Source: Nitrospirae bacterium JdFR-81
GTDB lineage: Bacteria; Nitrospirota; Thermodesulfovibrionia; UBA6902
NCBI GenBank assembly: GCA_002011735.1
Contig: MTOQ01000078.1
Coordinates: forward strand, 1-37,592
Length of the DNA stretch: 37,592 nt
Direction: 5' to 3'
Shown: piece by piece, positions 8,308 through 16,512 of the stretch
Numbering within the stretch: position 1 is the first letter of the stretch
How the letters are laid out: each line of letters begins with the position of its first letter
Position numbers and translations under genes: made by a program
Notes under the pieces: model-generated
The model's database searches: none
Told to the model about the DNA's origin: nothing
Seen by the model: the letters and a program-made list of their open reading frames with translations, nothing else

Positions 8308-9612
8308 TTGAGGATGTGGAGTTCAAAGACTGCAACAGGTGTGTGCCTGTTTGGCTGGCTTATATTCATATCATATATCCTCTATGATTATCTCCATTAC
8401 AGGGGCACGATAATAGGACACTTCCTGAAGCCTGATATCCCATATGAATACTTCTTTCACTTTGTCATCGTTAGTTCACTCATAGGCTCCCAGATAACCG
8501 CCTATCTGATAGAACAGCGGAGGAGGCTTCTTCAGAGGACGATCCTGTCCGAGAGAAGACTCAATGAGGTATTAAGAGAATGGAGGATAACGCTTGATGC
8601 AATGCCATATGGCATAATGCTTATTGACAGGGAATTCAACATCATAAGGGCGAACAGGTACATATCTGACATAACGGGTATACCCCTGAATGAGCTTACA
8701 GGTAAGAAGTGTTATAAGGTTCTGCACAGTCTCAATGACTCAATAGATGAGTGTCCATTGAGGAGGCTATTGATGAGCAGTACCTCTGAAAGGATTGAGA
8801 TATTTGATAAAGACAGGGGCAGATATTTTATAAGCAGTGTCACCCCTGTGTTTAATGACGAGGGTGAGATAATAGCCTTTGCACATCCACTTATTGATAT
8901 AACCGAATTGAAATTGAAGGAGAATGACCTCCGCAGGAGCAGGGACGCCTTCTTCAATATACTCAAGGATATCAACAGGGCACACAAGGAACTCCAGGAC
9001 ATATATTATGAGCTTCTGCTCGCATTCTCAACAGCCATAGATGCAAAGTCCCCATGGACAAGGGGACATTCAGAGAGGGTCACTCACTACGCTATAATGA
9101 TAGCAAGAGAGATGGGGCTGGATCGTAGAGATCTGGAGGACCTGAGGATAGCAGGCCTGCTCCATGATATAGGGAAGATAGGAACACATGATGTGATACT
9201 TGACAAGCCCTCCAGGCTTACGGAGGACGAACTCTCTATAGTCAGGATGCATCCTGTCAATGGAGAGAAGATACTCAGGCCCATAAAGGGGCTAAGGAGG
9301 ATACTCCCCATCGTGAGGTCACATCACGAGAGATGGGATGGGAGGGGGTATCCTGATGGCCTTAAAGGGGAGGAGATACCACTGCTTGCAAGGATACTCT
9401 TTGTTGCCGACTCTTATGACTCCATGACATCCGACAGGCCATACAGGCCTTCCCCAGGCAGGGGATATGCGGTCAGGGAGCTGAAGAGGTGTGCAGGGAC
9501 ACAGTTCGATCCAAGGGTGGTTGAGGCCTTTCTTAAGATTATTGACAGGGAGTTGATTGATGAAAAGGGAGCAACTGATAGAGAGCTGGGAAAGGATATT
9601 CGACTCAATTGA
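8308..9612 (+). CDS. Membrane PAS/HD-GYP c-di-GMP phosphodiesterase
   Basis: Predicted inner-membrane sensor that degrades c-di-GMP. It has 434 residues from TTG 8308 (SD agggag at 8294-8299); ATG 8314 is an alternative. Two membrane segments (about 10-29 and 49-67) precede a PAS domain (about 92-203) and the HD-GYP domain (about 228-415). The catalytic set looks intact: TRGHSERVTHYA, LLHDIGKIG (His286-Asp287), MHPVNGEKIL, and SHHERWDGRGYPDGLKGEEIP with GYP at 347-349. It starts 4 bp after the broken PAS gene, and the next GGDEF gene begins inside its 3' end. The PDE and the cyclase are therefore probably made together. Confidence 0.9.
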   Translation: MRMWSSKTATGVCLFGWLIFISYILYDYLHYRGTIIGHFLKPDIPYEYFFHFVIVSSLIGSQITAYLIEQRRRLLQRTILSERRLNEVLREWRITLDAMPYGIMLIDREFNIIRANRYISDITGIPLNELTGKKCYKVLHSLNDSIDECPLRRLLMSSTSERIEIFDKDRGRYFISSVTPVFNDEGEIIAFAHPLIDITELKLKENDLRRSRDAFFNILKDINRAHKELQDIYYELLLAFSTAIDAKSPWTRGHSERVTHYAIMIAREMGLDRRDLEDLRIAGLLHDIGKIGTHDVILDKPSRLTEDELSIVRMHPVNGEKILRPIKGLRRILPIVRSHHERWDGRGYPDGLKGEEIPLLARILFVADSYDSMTSDRPYRPSPGRGYAVRELKRCAGTQFDPRVVEAFLKIIDRELIDEKGATDRELGKDIRLN

Positions 9613-11293
9613 TGAACCCATCTCGATACACGACAGGGACTTCAGGATAATCAAGGTGAACAGGGCATTCTGTGACCTTCTAAAGAAGTCCCAGGGAGAT
9701 ATCATCGGTAAGCACTGCTATAGACTGTTCCATGGTTCTGATGCCCCTCCGGATACCTGTCCTGCTGTAAGGGTGCAGCGCACAAAGTCGAGTGAGACAG
9801 GAGAGGTGACGTGTATCTGCACAGGTTCTCCGCTTGAGGTGAATGTATCACCCATCTTTGATGAGGAGATGGAGATTATAGGTGCGGTCCATATCATAAG
9901 GGATATCTCGGTCAGGAAGAGGAAGGAGCAGGCCCTCAGGGAGTCTGAGGAGAGGCACCGTCTCCTCCTGAAACACCTTGATGAGGCAGTGGTTGTCCAT
10001 CACATGGGAGAGATCGTGTATGTAAACGAGGCAGGCTTGAGGCTTGTTGGTGCAGGCTCACCTGGTGAGCTCATCGGCAGGGACATCATGGATTTTGTCC
10101 ATCCTGATAGCAGGGAGATTGTGGCACAGAGGATGAGGAAGGTCATCCACGAGCGGGTGAGTCAGCCAACCATTGAAGAGAGGCTGTTGAGGCTTGATGG
10201 GAGCCTGTTCTATGCAGAGGTCTCTGCATCACCCATCATTTATTACGGCAAGCCATGTGTCCAGGTGATCGTGAGGGATATTACAGAGAGGAAGAAGGCC
10301 GAGGAGGAACTGATAAGGAGAAACAAAGAATTATCAGCACTGTACACACTCTCATCAACCATAAATCAGACGATAGAGATAGACAGGGTCTTCAGGGCAG
10401 TGCTTGAGACCGTGACGAATCTTGACATATTGAATGTCCAGAGAAAGGGAGGGATAATCCTGGTTGAAGGTGACAGGATGAGGCTTGCAAGTCATCTCGG
10501 ACATTCAGAAGAGTTTATCGATCTACACAATGGTATGAGGATGGGGGAATGTCTCTGTGGTATTTGTGCAGAGACAGGGGAGGTTATCATATCAAAGGAT
10601 TCAAATACCGATCCCCGTCACACGATAAGATATTCTGACATGGAACCACATGGCCATATCATAGTGCCTCTCAAGTTCAAGGGGAGGGTTACAGGTGTCC
10701 TGTATCTCTACCTACCAGCAGGGTTTGAGATAGACGATGATAAGATAAGGCTCCTCTCAATCATAGGAGACCAGATAGCCATTGCCATTGAGAATTCACG
10801 CCTATATGAGGAGACGAAGAGGTTTTCCCTCCATGACCCGCTCACAGGGCTTGCTAACAGGAGGCTGATGAATGTGATACTCAACCGGTTATTTGCAGAG
10901 GCAAAACGGTTTAGGAAGACGTTTTCCCTTTTAATGACGGACATCGACCATTTCAAGGAGTTCAATGACCTCCGTGGCCATCTTGAAGGAGACAGACTAT
11001 TGAAGGAGATCGCAAAGGAGTTACAGAAGGATACAAGGGCGATCGATCTTGTGGTAAGGTATGGTGGTGAGGAGTTTATAATACTTCTGACAGATACAGA
11101 TTCTGAAGAGGCCTACAGGATTGCAGAGACTAAGAGGCGACGGATTGAATCATCCCTCCCTGTGACATTGAGTATCGGGGTTGCAACATATAATGATGAC
11201 ACGGATAGCCCGGAGGAGCTTATAAGGAGGGCTGATAAGGCCCTCTATATGGCAAAACAGAGAGGGAGAAACAGGGTCGAGGTGGGTGGATGA
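9560..11293 (+). CDS. PAS-PAS-GAF diguanylate cyclase
   Basis: Predicted cytosolic sensor that makes c-di-GMP from GTP. It has 577 residues from ATG 9560 (agggag 7 bp upstream); a TTG one codon earlier is less likely. Domains in order: PAS (about 5-118), PAS (about 130-248), GAF (about 272-415) and GGDEF (about 421-575). The active site is RYGGEEF (GGEEF at 502-506), with DIDHFKEFND for metal and substrate binding. An RxxD inhibitory site (RAID, 493-496) lies exactly five residues before GGEEF, so product feedback is expected. The first PAS has several cysteines (KHCYRLFHGS, DTCPA, TCIC). It overlaps the HD-GYP gene by about 53 bp. Confidence 0.92.
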   Translation: MKREQLIESWERIFDSIDEPISIHDRDFRIIKVNRAFCDLLKKSQGDIIGKHCYRLFHGSDAPPDTCPAVRVQRTKSSETGEVTCICTGSPLEVNVSPIFDEEMEIIGAVHIIRDISVRKRKEQALRESEERHRLLLKHLDEAVVVHHMGEIVYVNEAGLRLVGAGSPGELIGRDIMDFVHPDSREIVAQRMRKVIHERVSQPTIEERLLRLDGSLFYAEVSASPIIYYGKPCVQVIVRDITERKKAEEELIRRNKELSALYTLSSTINQTIEIDRVFRAVLETVTNLDILNVQRKGGIILVEGDRMRLASHLGHSEEFIDLHNGMRMGECLCGICAETGEVIISKDSNTDPRHTIRYSDMEPHGHIIVPLKFKGRVTGVLYLYLPAGFEIDDDKIRLLSIIGDQIAIAIENSRLYEETKRFSLHDPLTGLANRRLMNVILNRLFAEAKRFRKTFSLLMTDIDHFKEFNDLRGHLEGDRLLKEIAKELQKDTRAIDLVVRYGGEEFIILLTDTDSEEAYRIAETKRRRIESSLPVTLSIGVATYNDDTDSPEELIRRADKALYMAKQRGRNRVEVGG

Positions 11294-11322
11294 GGGTATA
11301 GGTAGAGTTTTATTTAGTATGT

Positions 11323-11328
11323 TATAAT
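11323..11328 (+). promoter_or_regulatory. -10 element placed for a leaderless transcript
   Basis: A perfect TATAAT ends 6 bp before the ATG at 11335, and no SD precedes that ATG. If this -10 is used, transcription starts at or within a base or two of the start codon, giving a leaderless mRNA. No convincing -35 is visible, so this is tentative. Confidence 0.4.
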
Positions 11329-11334
11329 TTTATC

Positions 11335-12294
11335 ATGATTGACACCCTGCAGATATATGAAGACCTGAAGGACGATATAAGCCCTTCTGCGGCAAAGAAG
11401 ATAGCAGAGTCTATAGGAAGGGTTTATAACGAGCTTCTCAATACCGTTACAAAGGAAGAGTTCAGGGAGCTTAAGGAGGTCGTGGCAGAACTTGCCGAGG
11501 CACAGAGGAGGACGGAGCAGAGGGTGAATGAGCTTGCCGAGGCACAGAGGAGGACGGAGCAGAGGGTGAATGAACTTGCCGAGGCGCAGAGGAGGACGGA
11601 GCAGAGGGTGAATGAGCTTGCCGAGGCGCAGAGGAGGACGGAGCAGAGGGTGAATGAACTTGCCGAGGCGCAGAGGAGGACAGAGCAGAGGGTGAATGAA
11701 CTTGCCGAGGCACAGAGGAGGACGGAGCAGAGGGTGAATGAACTTGCCGAGGCACAGAGGAGGACGGAACAGAGGGTAAATGAACTTGCCGAGGCACAGA
11801 GGAGGACAGAACAGAGGGTGAATGAACTTGCCGAGGCGCAGAGGAGGACGGAACAGGAGCTAAAAAAGCTTGTTGGAGAACACAGGAAGACCCGTGAACA
11901 GCTCGGGGGTCTCTCCCATTCAGTTGGTTATATCCTTGAGGACAGGGCATACAGGGGTCTGCCTGAACTCCTGAAAAGGGATTTCGGGATCCGTATAACC
12001 TCTCCTCTTAAAAGGGACTACATAGAGATCTCCCCAGGGGAGTATAAAGAGGCGAATATCATTGGAAAGGGCAGACACAACGGTCAAGAGGTTCTTATAC
12101 TTGGAGAGTGTAAGACCCAATTGAAGAAGACAGACATAGACTCATTTATAAAATTTGTAAAGAAGGCAGGGAAGATCCTGCAGGGCGAGAAGCTCCTGCT
12201 CACTGTAACCTATCAGGCATCACCACCGGTAAGGAGATATGCAGAACAAAAGGGTGTTAAGCTATATTTTTCTTACGAAATGCCACTGCTATAA
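11335..12294 (+). CDS. Coiled-coil repeat protein with PD-(D/E)XK-like C-terminal domain (DUF3782-like)
   Basis: Protein of 319 residues and unknown function. Residues 1-51 are helical. Residues 52-174 are nine copies of a 14-residue unit, ELAEAQRRTEQRVN, equal to two heptads, forecasting one long parallel coiled coil. Residues about 185-319 form a globular domain with ILEDRAYRGLPELL and then LILGECKTQLKKTDID. That E-x-K element and what follows resemble the PD-(D/E)XK-like nuclease fold of DUF3782-type proteins, which occur widely in Aquificota, Nitrospirota and archaea. A nuclease role is suggested by the fold but not shown. The gene stands alone, with a -10 placed for a leaderless mRNA. 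Confidence 0.75.
   Translation: MIDTLQIYEDLKDDISPSAAKKIAESIGRVYNELLNTVTKEEFRELKEVVAELAEAQRRTEQRVNELAEAQRRTEQRVNELAEAQRRTEQRVNELAEAQRRTEQRVNELAEAQRRTEQRVNELAEAQRRTEQRVNELAEAQRRTEQRVNELAEAQRRTEQRVNELAEAQRRTEQELKKLVGEHRKTREQLGGLSHSVGYILEDRAYRGLPELLKRDFGIRITSPLKRDYIEISPGEYKEANIIGKGRHNGQEVLILGECKTQLKKTDIDSFIKFVKKAGKILQGEKLLLTVTYQASPPVRRYAEQKGVKLYFSYEMPLL
11488..11856 (+). repeat. 42-bp in-frame tandem repeat, nine copies
   Basis: Units begin at 11488 and recur every 42 bp to 11824; the ninth copy is truncated after 33 bp. Each encodes ELAEAQRRTEQRVN. Copies differ at the DNA level almost only at silent positions (gag/gaa, gca/gcg, acg/aca, gtg/gta), while the encoded peptide is identical. Unit length is a multiple of three, so copy-number change alters coiled-coil length without breaking the frame. 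Confidence 0.97.
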
Positions 12295-12440
12295 ATCTTG
12301 TGATCTATAAGGCTCTCCGGAAGGAGTCGGTGAAGCTTGTGATTCATCTTCAAGGAGTTGATCAGGACTATAAGGATTCAAGGGGTCAAGGATTTCAGCG
12401 AACCCTCTCTACCAAAGTTTAGGAGAAGAGACATTAATAT
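12295..12440 (+). other. Intergenic region before hemH
   Basis: This stretch of about 146 bp has no confident gene. A 40-codon open frame (12300-12422, GTG start) encodes nothing I recognise. Around 12372-12396 lies a low-complexity block rich in CAAGG. An AGGAG at 12421-12425 is 15 bp before the TTG of hemH, rather far for an SD. No terminator is evident. Confidence 0.4.
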
Positions 12441-13454
12441 TTGAAGAGAGAAGAGGCTATAGGCGTCCTGCTCCTGAATCTTGGTGGCCCTGATTCCCCC
12501 AGGGCGGTGAGGCCCTTCTTGTTTAATCTCTTTTCAGACAGGGAGATCATAAGGCTTGGCCCCTCACCCCTGCAAAGGCCTGTTGCATGGTTGATATCAG
12601 CCGTAAGGGCGGGAAAGAGCAGGCAGATGTATAGTTTTATAGGGGGTAGATCGCCGATTAATGAGATAACCATGGCCCAGGCAGAGGCACTCGAGAGGGT
12701 CCTTAACTCATCGCGCATCGCGCATCACGCATCAAGGGCTTTCAGGGTTTATGTCGGCATGCGATACTGGCATCCTTTTATCAGTGAGGCAATAGACAGG
12801 ATCACACAGGATGGGATAAGTGAACTTGTTGTCCTGTCCCTGTATCCACACTATTCAAAGACAACGACAGGCTCAGCCATCTCAGAGTTCAAGAGATCTC
12901 TCGATAAAATCCACAATCTACAAGGAATCCGCATTCACTATATAACCGAGTGGTATGACTTCCCCCCCTATATCGATGCCCTTGCAAAGAGGATCCACGA
13001 GGCCATGTCAGAGTTTGGAGACCAGAGGCCCGTCCTCCTTTACAGTGCCCATAGCCTTCCCCTCTCTTTCGTGAGAGAAGGCGATCCCTATCCTGAGCAC
13101 ATAAAGACGACCGTTGAGCTCTTGAATAAGAGACTCTCTGAAGAACCCTATAATACCGGTGATTTCAAATGGTATATCTCTTACCAGAGCAGGGTGGGGA
13201 GGAGGGACTGGCTCGGCCCTTCAACAGAGGAGACACTCCTGAGACTGTCAAAGGAGGGCCACAGGGGTGTACTTATTGTCCCTGTGAGCTTTGTATCTGA
13301 CAACATCGAGACGCTTTACGAGATAGGGATCTATTACAGGGATATAGCCATTAAGCACGGTATAAACCTCAGGAGGTGTCCTTCACTCAACACATCAGAT
13401 GAATTTATAGGGGCGATCAAGGAGCTCGTGATCCAGAAGGTGGGCAATAATTAA
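12441..13454 (+). CDS. hemH: Ferrochelatase
   Basis: Inserts Fe2+ into protoporphyrin IX or, in the coproporphyrin branch, coproporphyrin III. It has 337 residues. The start IGVLLLNLGGPDSP, then FIGGRSPINE, VYVGMRYWHPF, YSAHSLP (catalytic His), YQSRVG, and a C-terminal PVSFVSDNIETLYEI with the conserved Glu are all present. The TTG at 12441 is the first possible start, since an in-frame stop ends at 12437. A 7-bp microrepeat (12707-12734) has added about seven residues (RIAHHAS) before the VYVGMRYW strand, in a loop that varies in the family. hemY follows 51 bp later. Confidence 0.94.
   Translation: MKREEAIGVLLLNLGGPDSPRAVRPFLFNLFSDREIIRLGPSPLQRPVAWLISAVRAGKSRQMYSFIGGRSPINEITMAQAEALERVLNSSRIAHHASRAFRVYVGMRYWHPFISEAIDRITQDGISELVVLSLYPHYSKTTTGSAISEFKRSLDKIHNLQGIRIHYITEWYDFPPYIDALAKRIHEAMSEFGDQRPVLLYSAHSLPLSFVREGDPYPEHIKTTVELLNKRLSEEPYNTGDFKWYISYQSRVGRRDWLGPSTEETLLRLSKEGHRGVLIVPVSFVSDNIETLYEIGIYYRDIAIKHGINLRRCPSLNTSDEFIGAIKELVIQKVGNN
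12707..12734 (+). repeat. 7-bp microrepeat inside hemH
   Basis: Four head-to-tail copies of CGCATCR (first copy CTCATCG, then CGCATCG, CGCATCA, CGCATCA). Three units add 21 bp, or seven codons, so the reading frame is preserved. The encoded stretch SSRIAHHAS is not a recognised ferrochelatase element. Confidence 0.85.
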
Positions 13455-13505
13455 GTAGATGGACAAGGCCCGCTCCTGACCACATTAAAGATCCGGAGGG
13501 TCAAG

Positions 13506-14858
13506 GTGAAGAGGGTTGTAGTCGTTGGTGGTGGTATATCAGGTCTCACGGTTGCACATGCATTGATGAATAAACCAGCATTAGAGGTGATGGTCCTTGA
13601 GGCTGATTCAAGGCCAGGGGGAAAGATATGGAGTGAAAGGGTTAATGGGTTTCTCTGCGAGAAGGGGCCGAATGGTTTCCTTGACAACAGGCCAAAGACA
13701 CTTGAGTTATGCAGTAAACTGAAGATTGAACCCCTGAGGGCAAACGAGAGGGCAAAGAAGCGGTATATACTCACCAATGGCACCCTCAAGCCCATTCCCG
13801 AATCTCCTCCTGCCTTTTTCAGATCCAATGTCCTCTCTATCGCTGGAAGGCTGAGGGTCCTGTATGAACCCTTTGCACCAAAGGGGCCAGAGGATGAGAC
13901 CGTTGCAGAGTTTATAAAGAGGAGGCTTGGTAAAGAGGCCCTTGAGATGCTTATTGATCCAATGGTCTCTGGCATATTTGCTGGCGATCCCTACAGACTC
14001 AGTATAAAGAGCTGTTTCCCGAGGATTAAAGCACTGGAACATGAGTACGGGAGTCTCATCAGGGCACTCATCAAGATCAGGAGGCAAAGAACAGGAGGGG
14101 TCTCTGTTGCCCCTAAGGGCACCTTGACATCCTTTCCTGCAGGTATCCAGACCATCACCGATGCCCTTGCACATGTGCTTCGTGACCACCTGAGGACAGG
14201 GATAAGGGTTGATGGGGTGGAGAGGTTGAACAGGAGATACCATCTCCATACCTCAACAGGTCCAATCGAGGCAGATATAGTGGTTCTTGCCTGTCCTGCC
14301 CATGAATCTGCACGGATACTGACAGGATTTGATGACCCACTATCAAAGGAGCTCTCTGCCATCCCGTACCCACCCATCGTCGTGGTGTGTTTTGGCTTGA
14401 GGAGGGAGATGGTCGAACATTCACTCGATGGTTTTGGCTTCCTCATACCCCATAAGGACAAGAGGAGGATACTCGGTACACTGTGGGACTCAAGTATATT
14501 CCCTGGGAGGGCACCGGAGGGTTATGTCCTCCTGAGGACGATGGCCGGTGGATCAAGACTGCCTGAGATCGCCATGCTCGATGACGAGGGGATAGTAAAG
14601 ACGGTATTTGATGAGATCCGTCAGGTTCTTGGCCTCAGGGGGGAGCCCGAGATGATCAGACTCTACAGGTGGGAGAAGGCAATCCCGCAGTATGAGATGG
14701 GGCATCAGGAGAGACTGCGCAGGATAGAGGAGAGGCTCAGGGCGCACCCAGGGCTCTATCTCACAGGCAATGCATACAGGGGTATAGGGATGAATGATTG
14801 TATAGAGAACGGTATCGGAGTTGCTGGAGAGATACTGGATGAGACAGGGCATCATTGA
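13506..14858 (+). CDS. hemY: Protoporphyrinogen/coproporphyrinogen oxidase, HemY type
   Basis: FAD-dependent oxidase that aromatises the porphyrinogen ring before iron insertion. It has 450 residues. The N-terminal dinucleotide-binding motif VVVGGGISGLTVAHAL and the downstream EADSRPGGKIWSE are typical. CEKGPNGFLDNRP, the central DPMVSGIFAGDP and the C-terminal TGNAYRGIGMNDCIENG confirm the HemY/CgoX family. GTG at 13506 has GGAGGG at 13495-13500. It follows hemH and precedes the PilT-like gene by 56 bp. HemY enzymes usually use O2; whether this one acts on proto- or coproporphyrinogen cannot be told from sequence by eye. Confidence 0.93.
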   Translation: MKRVVVVGGGISGLTVAHALMNKPALEVMVLEADSRPGGKIWSERVNGFLCEKGPNGFLDNRPKTLELCSKLKIEPLRANERAKKRYILTNGTLKPIPESPPAFFRSNVLSIAGRLRVLYEPFAPKGPEDETVAEFIKRRLGKEALEMLIDPMVSGIFAGDPYRLSIKSCFPRIKALEHEYGSLIRALIKIRRQRTGGVSVAPKGTLTSFPAGIQTITDALAHVLRDHLRTGIRVDGVERLNRRYHLHTSTGPIEADIVVLACPAHESARILTGFDDPLSKELSAIPYPPIVVVCFGLRREMVEHSLDGFGFLIPHKDKRRILGTLWDSSIFPGRAPEGYVLLRTMAGGSRLPEIAMLDDEGIVKTVFDEIRQVLGLRGEPEMIRLYRWEKAIPQYEMGHQERLRRIEERLRAHPGLYLTGNAYRGIGMNDCIENGIGVAGEILDETGHH

Positions 14859-14914
14859 CAAATACCGCTGATAGTGGTAGAAAAGGAGAAACCCTTTAAA
14901 AAAGAGAGGTGGGT

Positions 14915-16501
14915 ATGGAAGAGAGAGCAGCAAAGACACACAGGCCGCTTCTTGGAGAGATACTCCTGGAGCACGGCCTGATCACCGCAGGTCAGTTGAA
15001 GAAGGCCCTCAAGAGTCAGCTTCAGGCATTTGACCGTCTCGGTTCGGTGCTTGTAGAGCTTGGCTATATAGATAATGAAACCCTGCTCGATATCCTGAGC
15101 AAGCAACATGCTGTCCCTGCCGTTGACCTGTTCAAGCTTGAAATACCCGAGGATGTGCTTAATATCGTGCCCTTTGAGAAGGTCAGGTCATTAAAGGTCC
15201 TTCCGATCAATAGAGAGGAGAGTGTGCTCCATCTGGCAATGGTCGATCCCAATGACATCTCAGCGGTTCAGGAGATAGAATTCTCCTTTGGAGGCAGGGT
15301 GAAACCATATGTTGCGCCTGCGTATCAGATGGAGGCTGCCATTAAGATGTTCGAGGCCCGTGGCTATGGCAGGGAGGCATTCAGGGGTGAGGGGCTGCAG
15401 AAGGCAGGGCCCGTGATTGAAAAGACGGAGATGAGTATATTCAGCCTGCTGAGGCTCATGGTTAAAGAGGGAGGGACAGACCTCCATCTCACCGCAGGTG
15501 TTCAGCCGAGCATAAGGGTGGATGGGGAGATGAGGAGGCTTTCAAATATGCATTCTGTAACGCCTGAACAGATGGAGTCCTTTGCCTCGGAGATACTAAC
15601 AGATGAACAGATGGAGAGGTTTAAGAAGGAACACGAGATAGACTTTGCCATCTCCATTAAGGACTTTGCCCGTTTCAAGTTAAACATTTACAGGCAGAGG
15701 AACTCCATCTCTATAGTGGCAAGGCATATTATAGAGGATATCCCCTCATTAGAGGAATTGAATCTCCCCCTGTGGCTCAGGGACTTTGCCCTGACACAGC
15801 AGGGCCTCATCCTGATCACAGGGCCTTCTGGTCATGGCAAGACGACGACACTCGCTGCACTCGTTGATGTGATAAACTCGAACAGGAGATGTAATATCAT
15901 AACCCTTGAAGATCCGATAGAGTACCTCCATACACACAAAAAGAGCAATGTCAATCAGAGGGAGATAGGCGTTGATACGGCCTCCTTTGCAGAGGGCCTG
16001 AGGCATATATTCAGGCAGGACCCTGATGTGATAGTGATAGGGGAGATGAGGGACCCTGAGACCATTGCCATCGCCCTGACCGCCGCAGAGACAGGGCACC
16101 TCGTCCTGAGCACACTCCATACCCTGAACGCAACATCCGCGGTGGACAGGATAGTTGATATCTTTCCGCCTCATCAACAGCATCAGGTAAGGACACAGTT
16201 TGCCGATGCCTTCCTGCTGATCTTCTCCCAGAGGCTCGTCCCGAGGAAGGATGGCAGGGGCAGGATACCTGCCTATGAGAAGATCACAAATACATTCAGG
16301 ATAAGGAATATGATAAGGGATGGAAAGGCGTTCACTATAAGGTCACTCATGCAGACCGCCTCCGAGGATATGTCCACTATAGACCAGAGCCTTGCGGAGT
16401 TATGCCTCAGCGGGAAGATAAAGATGGAGGATGGGCTGAAGTATGCAGACAATCCAACCTATTATAAAGACCTTGTTGATATGGGTGGGAGGAAGGGCTG
16501 A
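14915..16501 (+). CDS. pilT: PilT-type pilus ATPase with N-terminal MshEN c-di-GMP-binding domain
   Basis: Hexameric ATPase of the type IV pilus retraction family fused to a receiver domain. It has 528 residues from ATG 14915 (agaggtggg upstream); GTG 14909 is possible. Residues 12-64 match the MshEN double motif exactly: 24 residues (LLGEILLEHGLIT...Q35), a 5-residue spacer, then 24 residues (RLGSVLVELGYID...Q64). A GspE/PilB-N-like region follows to about 145. The ATPase has Walker A GPSGHGKT (303-310), Asp box ITLEDPIE (329-336), Walker B DVIVIGEMRD (371-380) and His box TGHLVLSTLHT (393-403). RIRNMIRDGK near the C-terminus resembles the AIRNLIRE retraction motif. Retraction or twitching motility under c-di-GMP control is inferred. 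No pilin gene is in view. Confidence 0.88.
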   Translation: MEERAAKTHRPLLGEILLEHGLITAGQLKKALKSQLQAFDRLGSVLVELGYIDNETLLDILSKQHAVPAVDLFKLEIPEDVLNIVPFEKVRSLKVLPINREESVLHLAMVDPNDISAVQEIEFSFGGRVKPYVAPAYQMEAAIKMFEARGYGREAFRGEGLQKAGPVIEKTEMSIFSLLRLMVKEGGTDLHLTAGVQPSIRVDGEMRRLSNMHSVTPEQMESFASEILTDEQMERFKKEHEIDFAISIKDFARFKLNIYRQRNSISIVARHIIEDIPSLEELNLPLWLRDFALTQQGLILITGPSGHGKTTTLAALVDVINSNRRCNIITLEDPIEYLHTHKKSNVNQREIGVDTASFAEGLRHIFRQDPDVIVIGEMRDPETIAIALTAAETGHLVLSTLHTLNATSAVDRIVDIFPPHQQHQVRTQFADAFLLIFSQRLVPRKDGRGRIPAYEKITNTFRIRNMIRDGKAFTIRSLMQTASEDMSTIDQSLAELCLSGKIKMEDGLKYADNPTYYKDLVDMGGRKG

Positions 16502-16512
16502 GTATTCCTGTT

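Noticed and set aside
11488-11856. Possible CRISPR array from regular spacing
   Set aside because: Units are contiguous 42-bp coding repeats with no unique spacers and no cas genes.
11471-11950. Long minus-strand open frame opposite the 42-bp repeats
   Set aside because: It arises because the repeat unit is a multiple of three with no stop in that frame; the protein would be a low-complexity Ser/Pro/Val repeat with no start signal.
12300-12422. 40-codon GTG open frame before hemH
   Set aside because: No SD, no recognisable similarity, and half of it lies in a low-complexity CAAGG-rich block.
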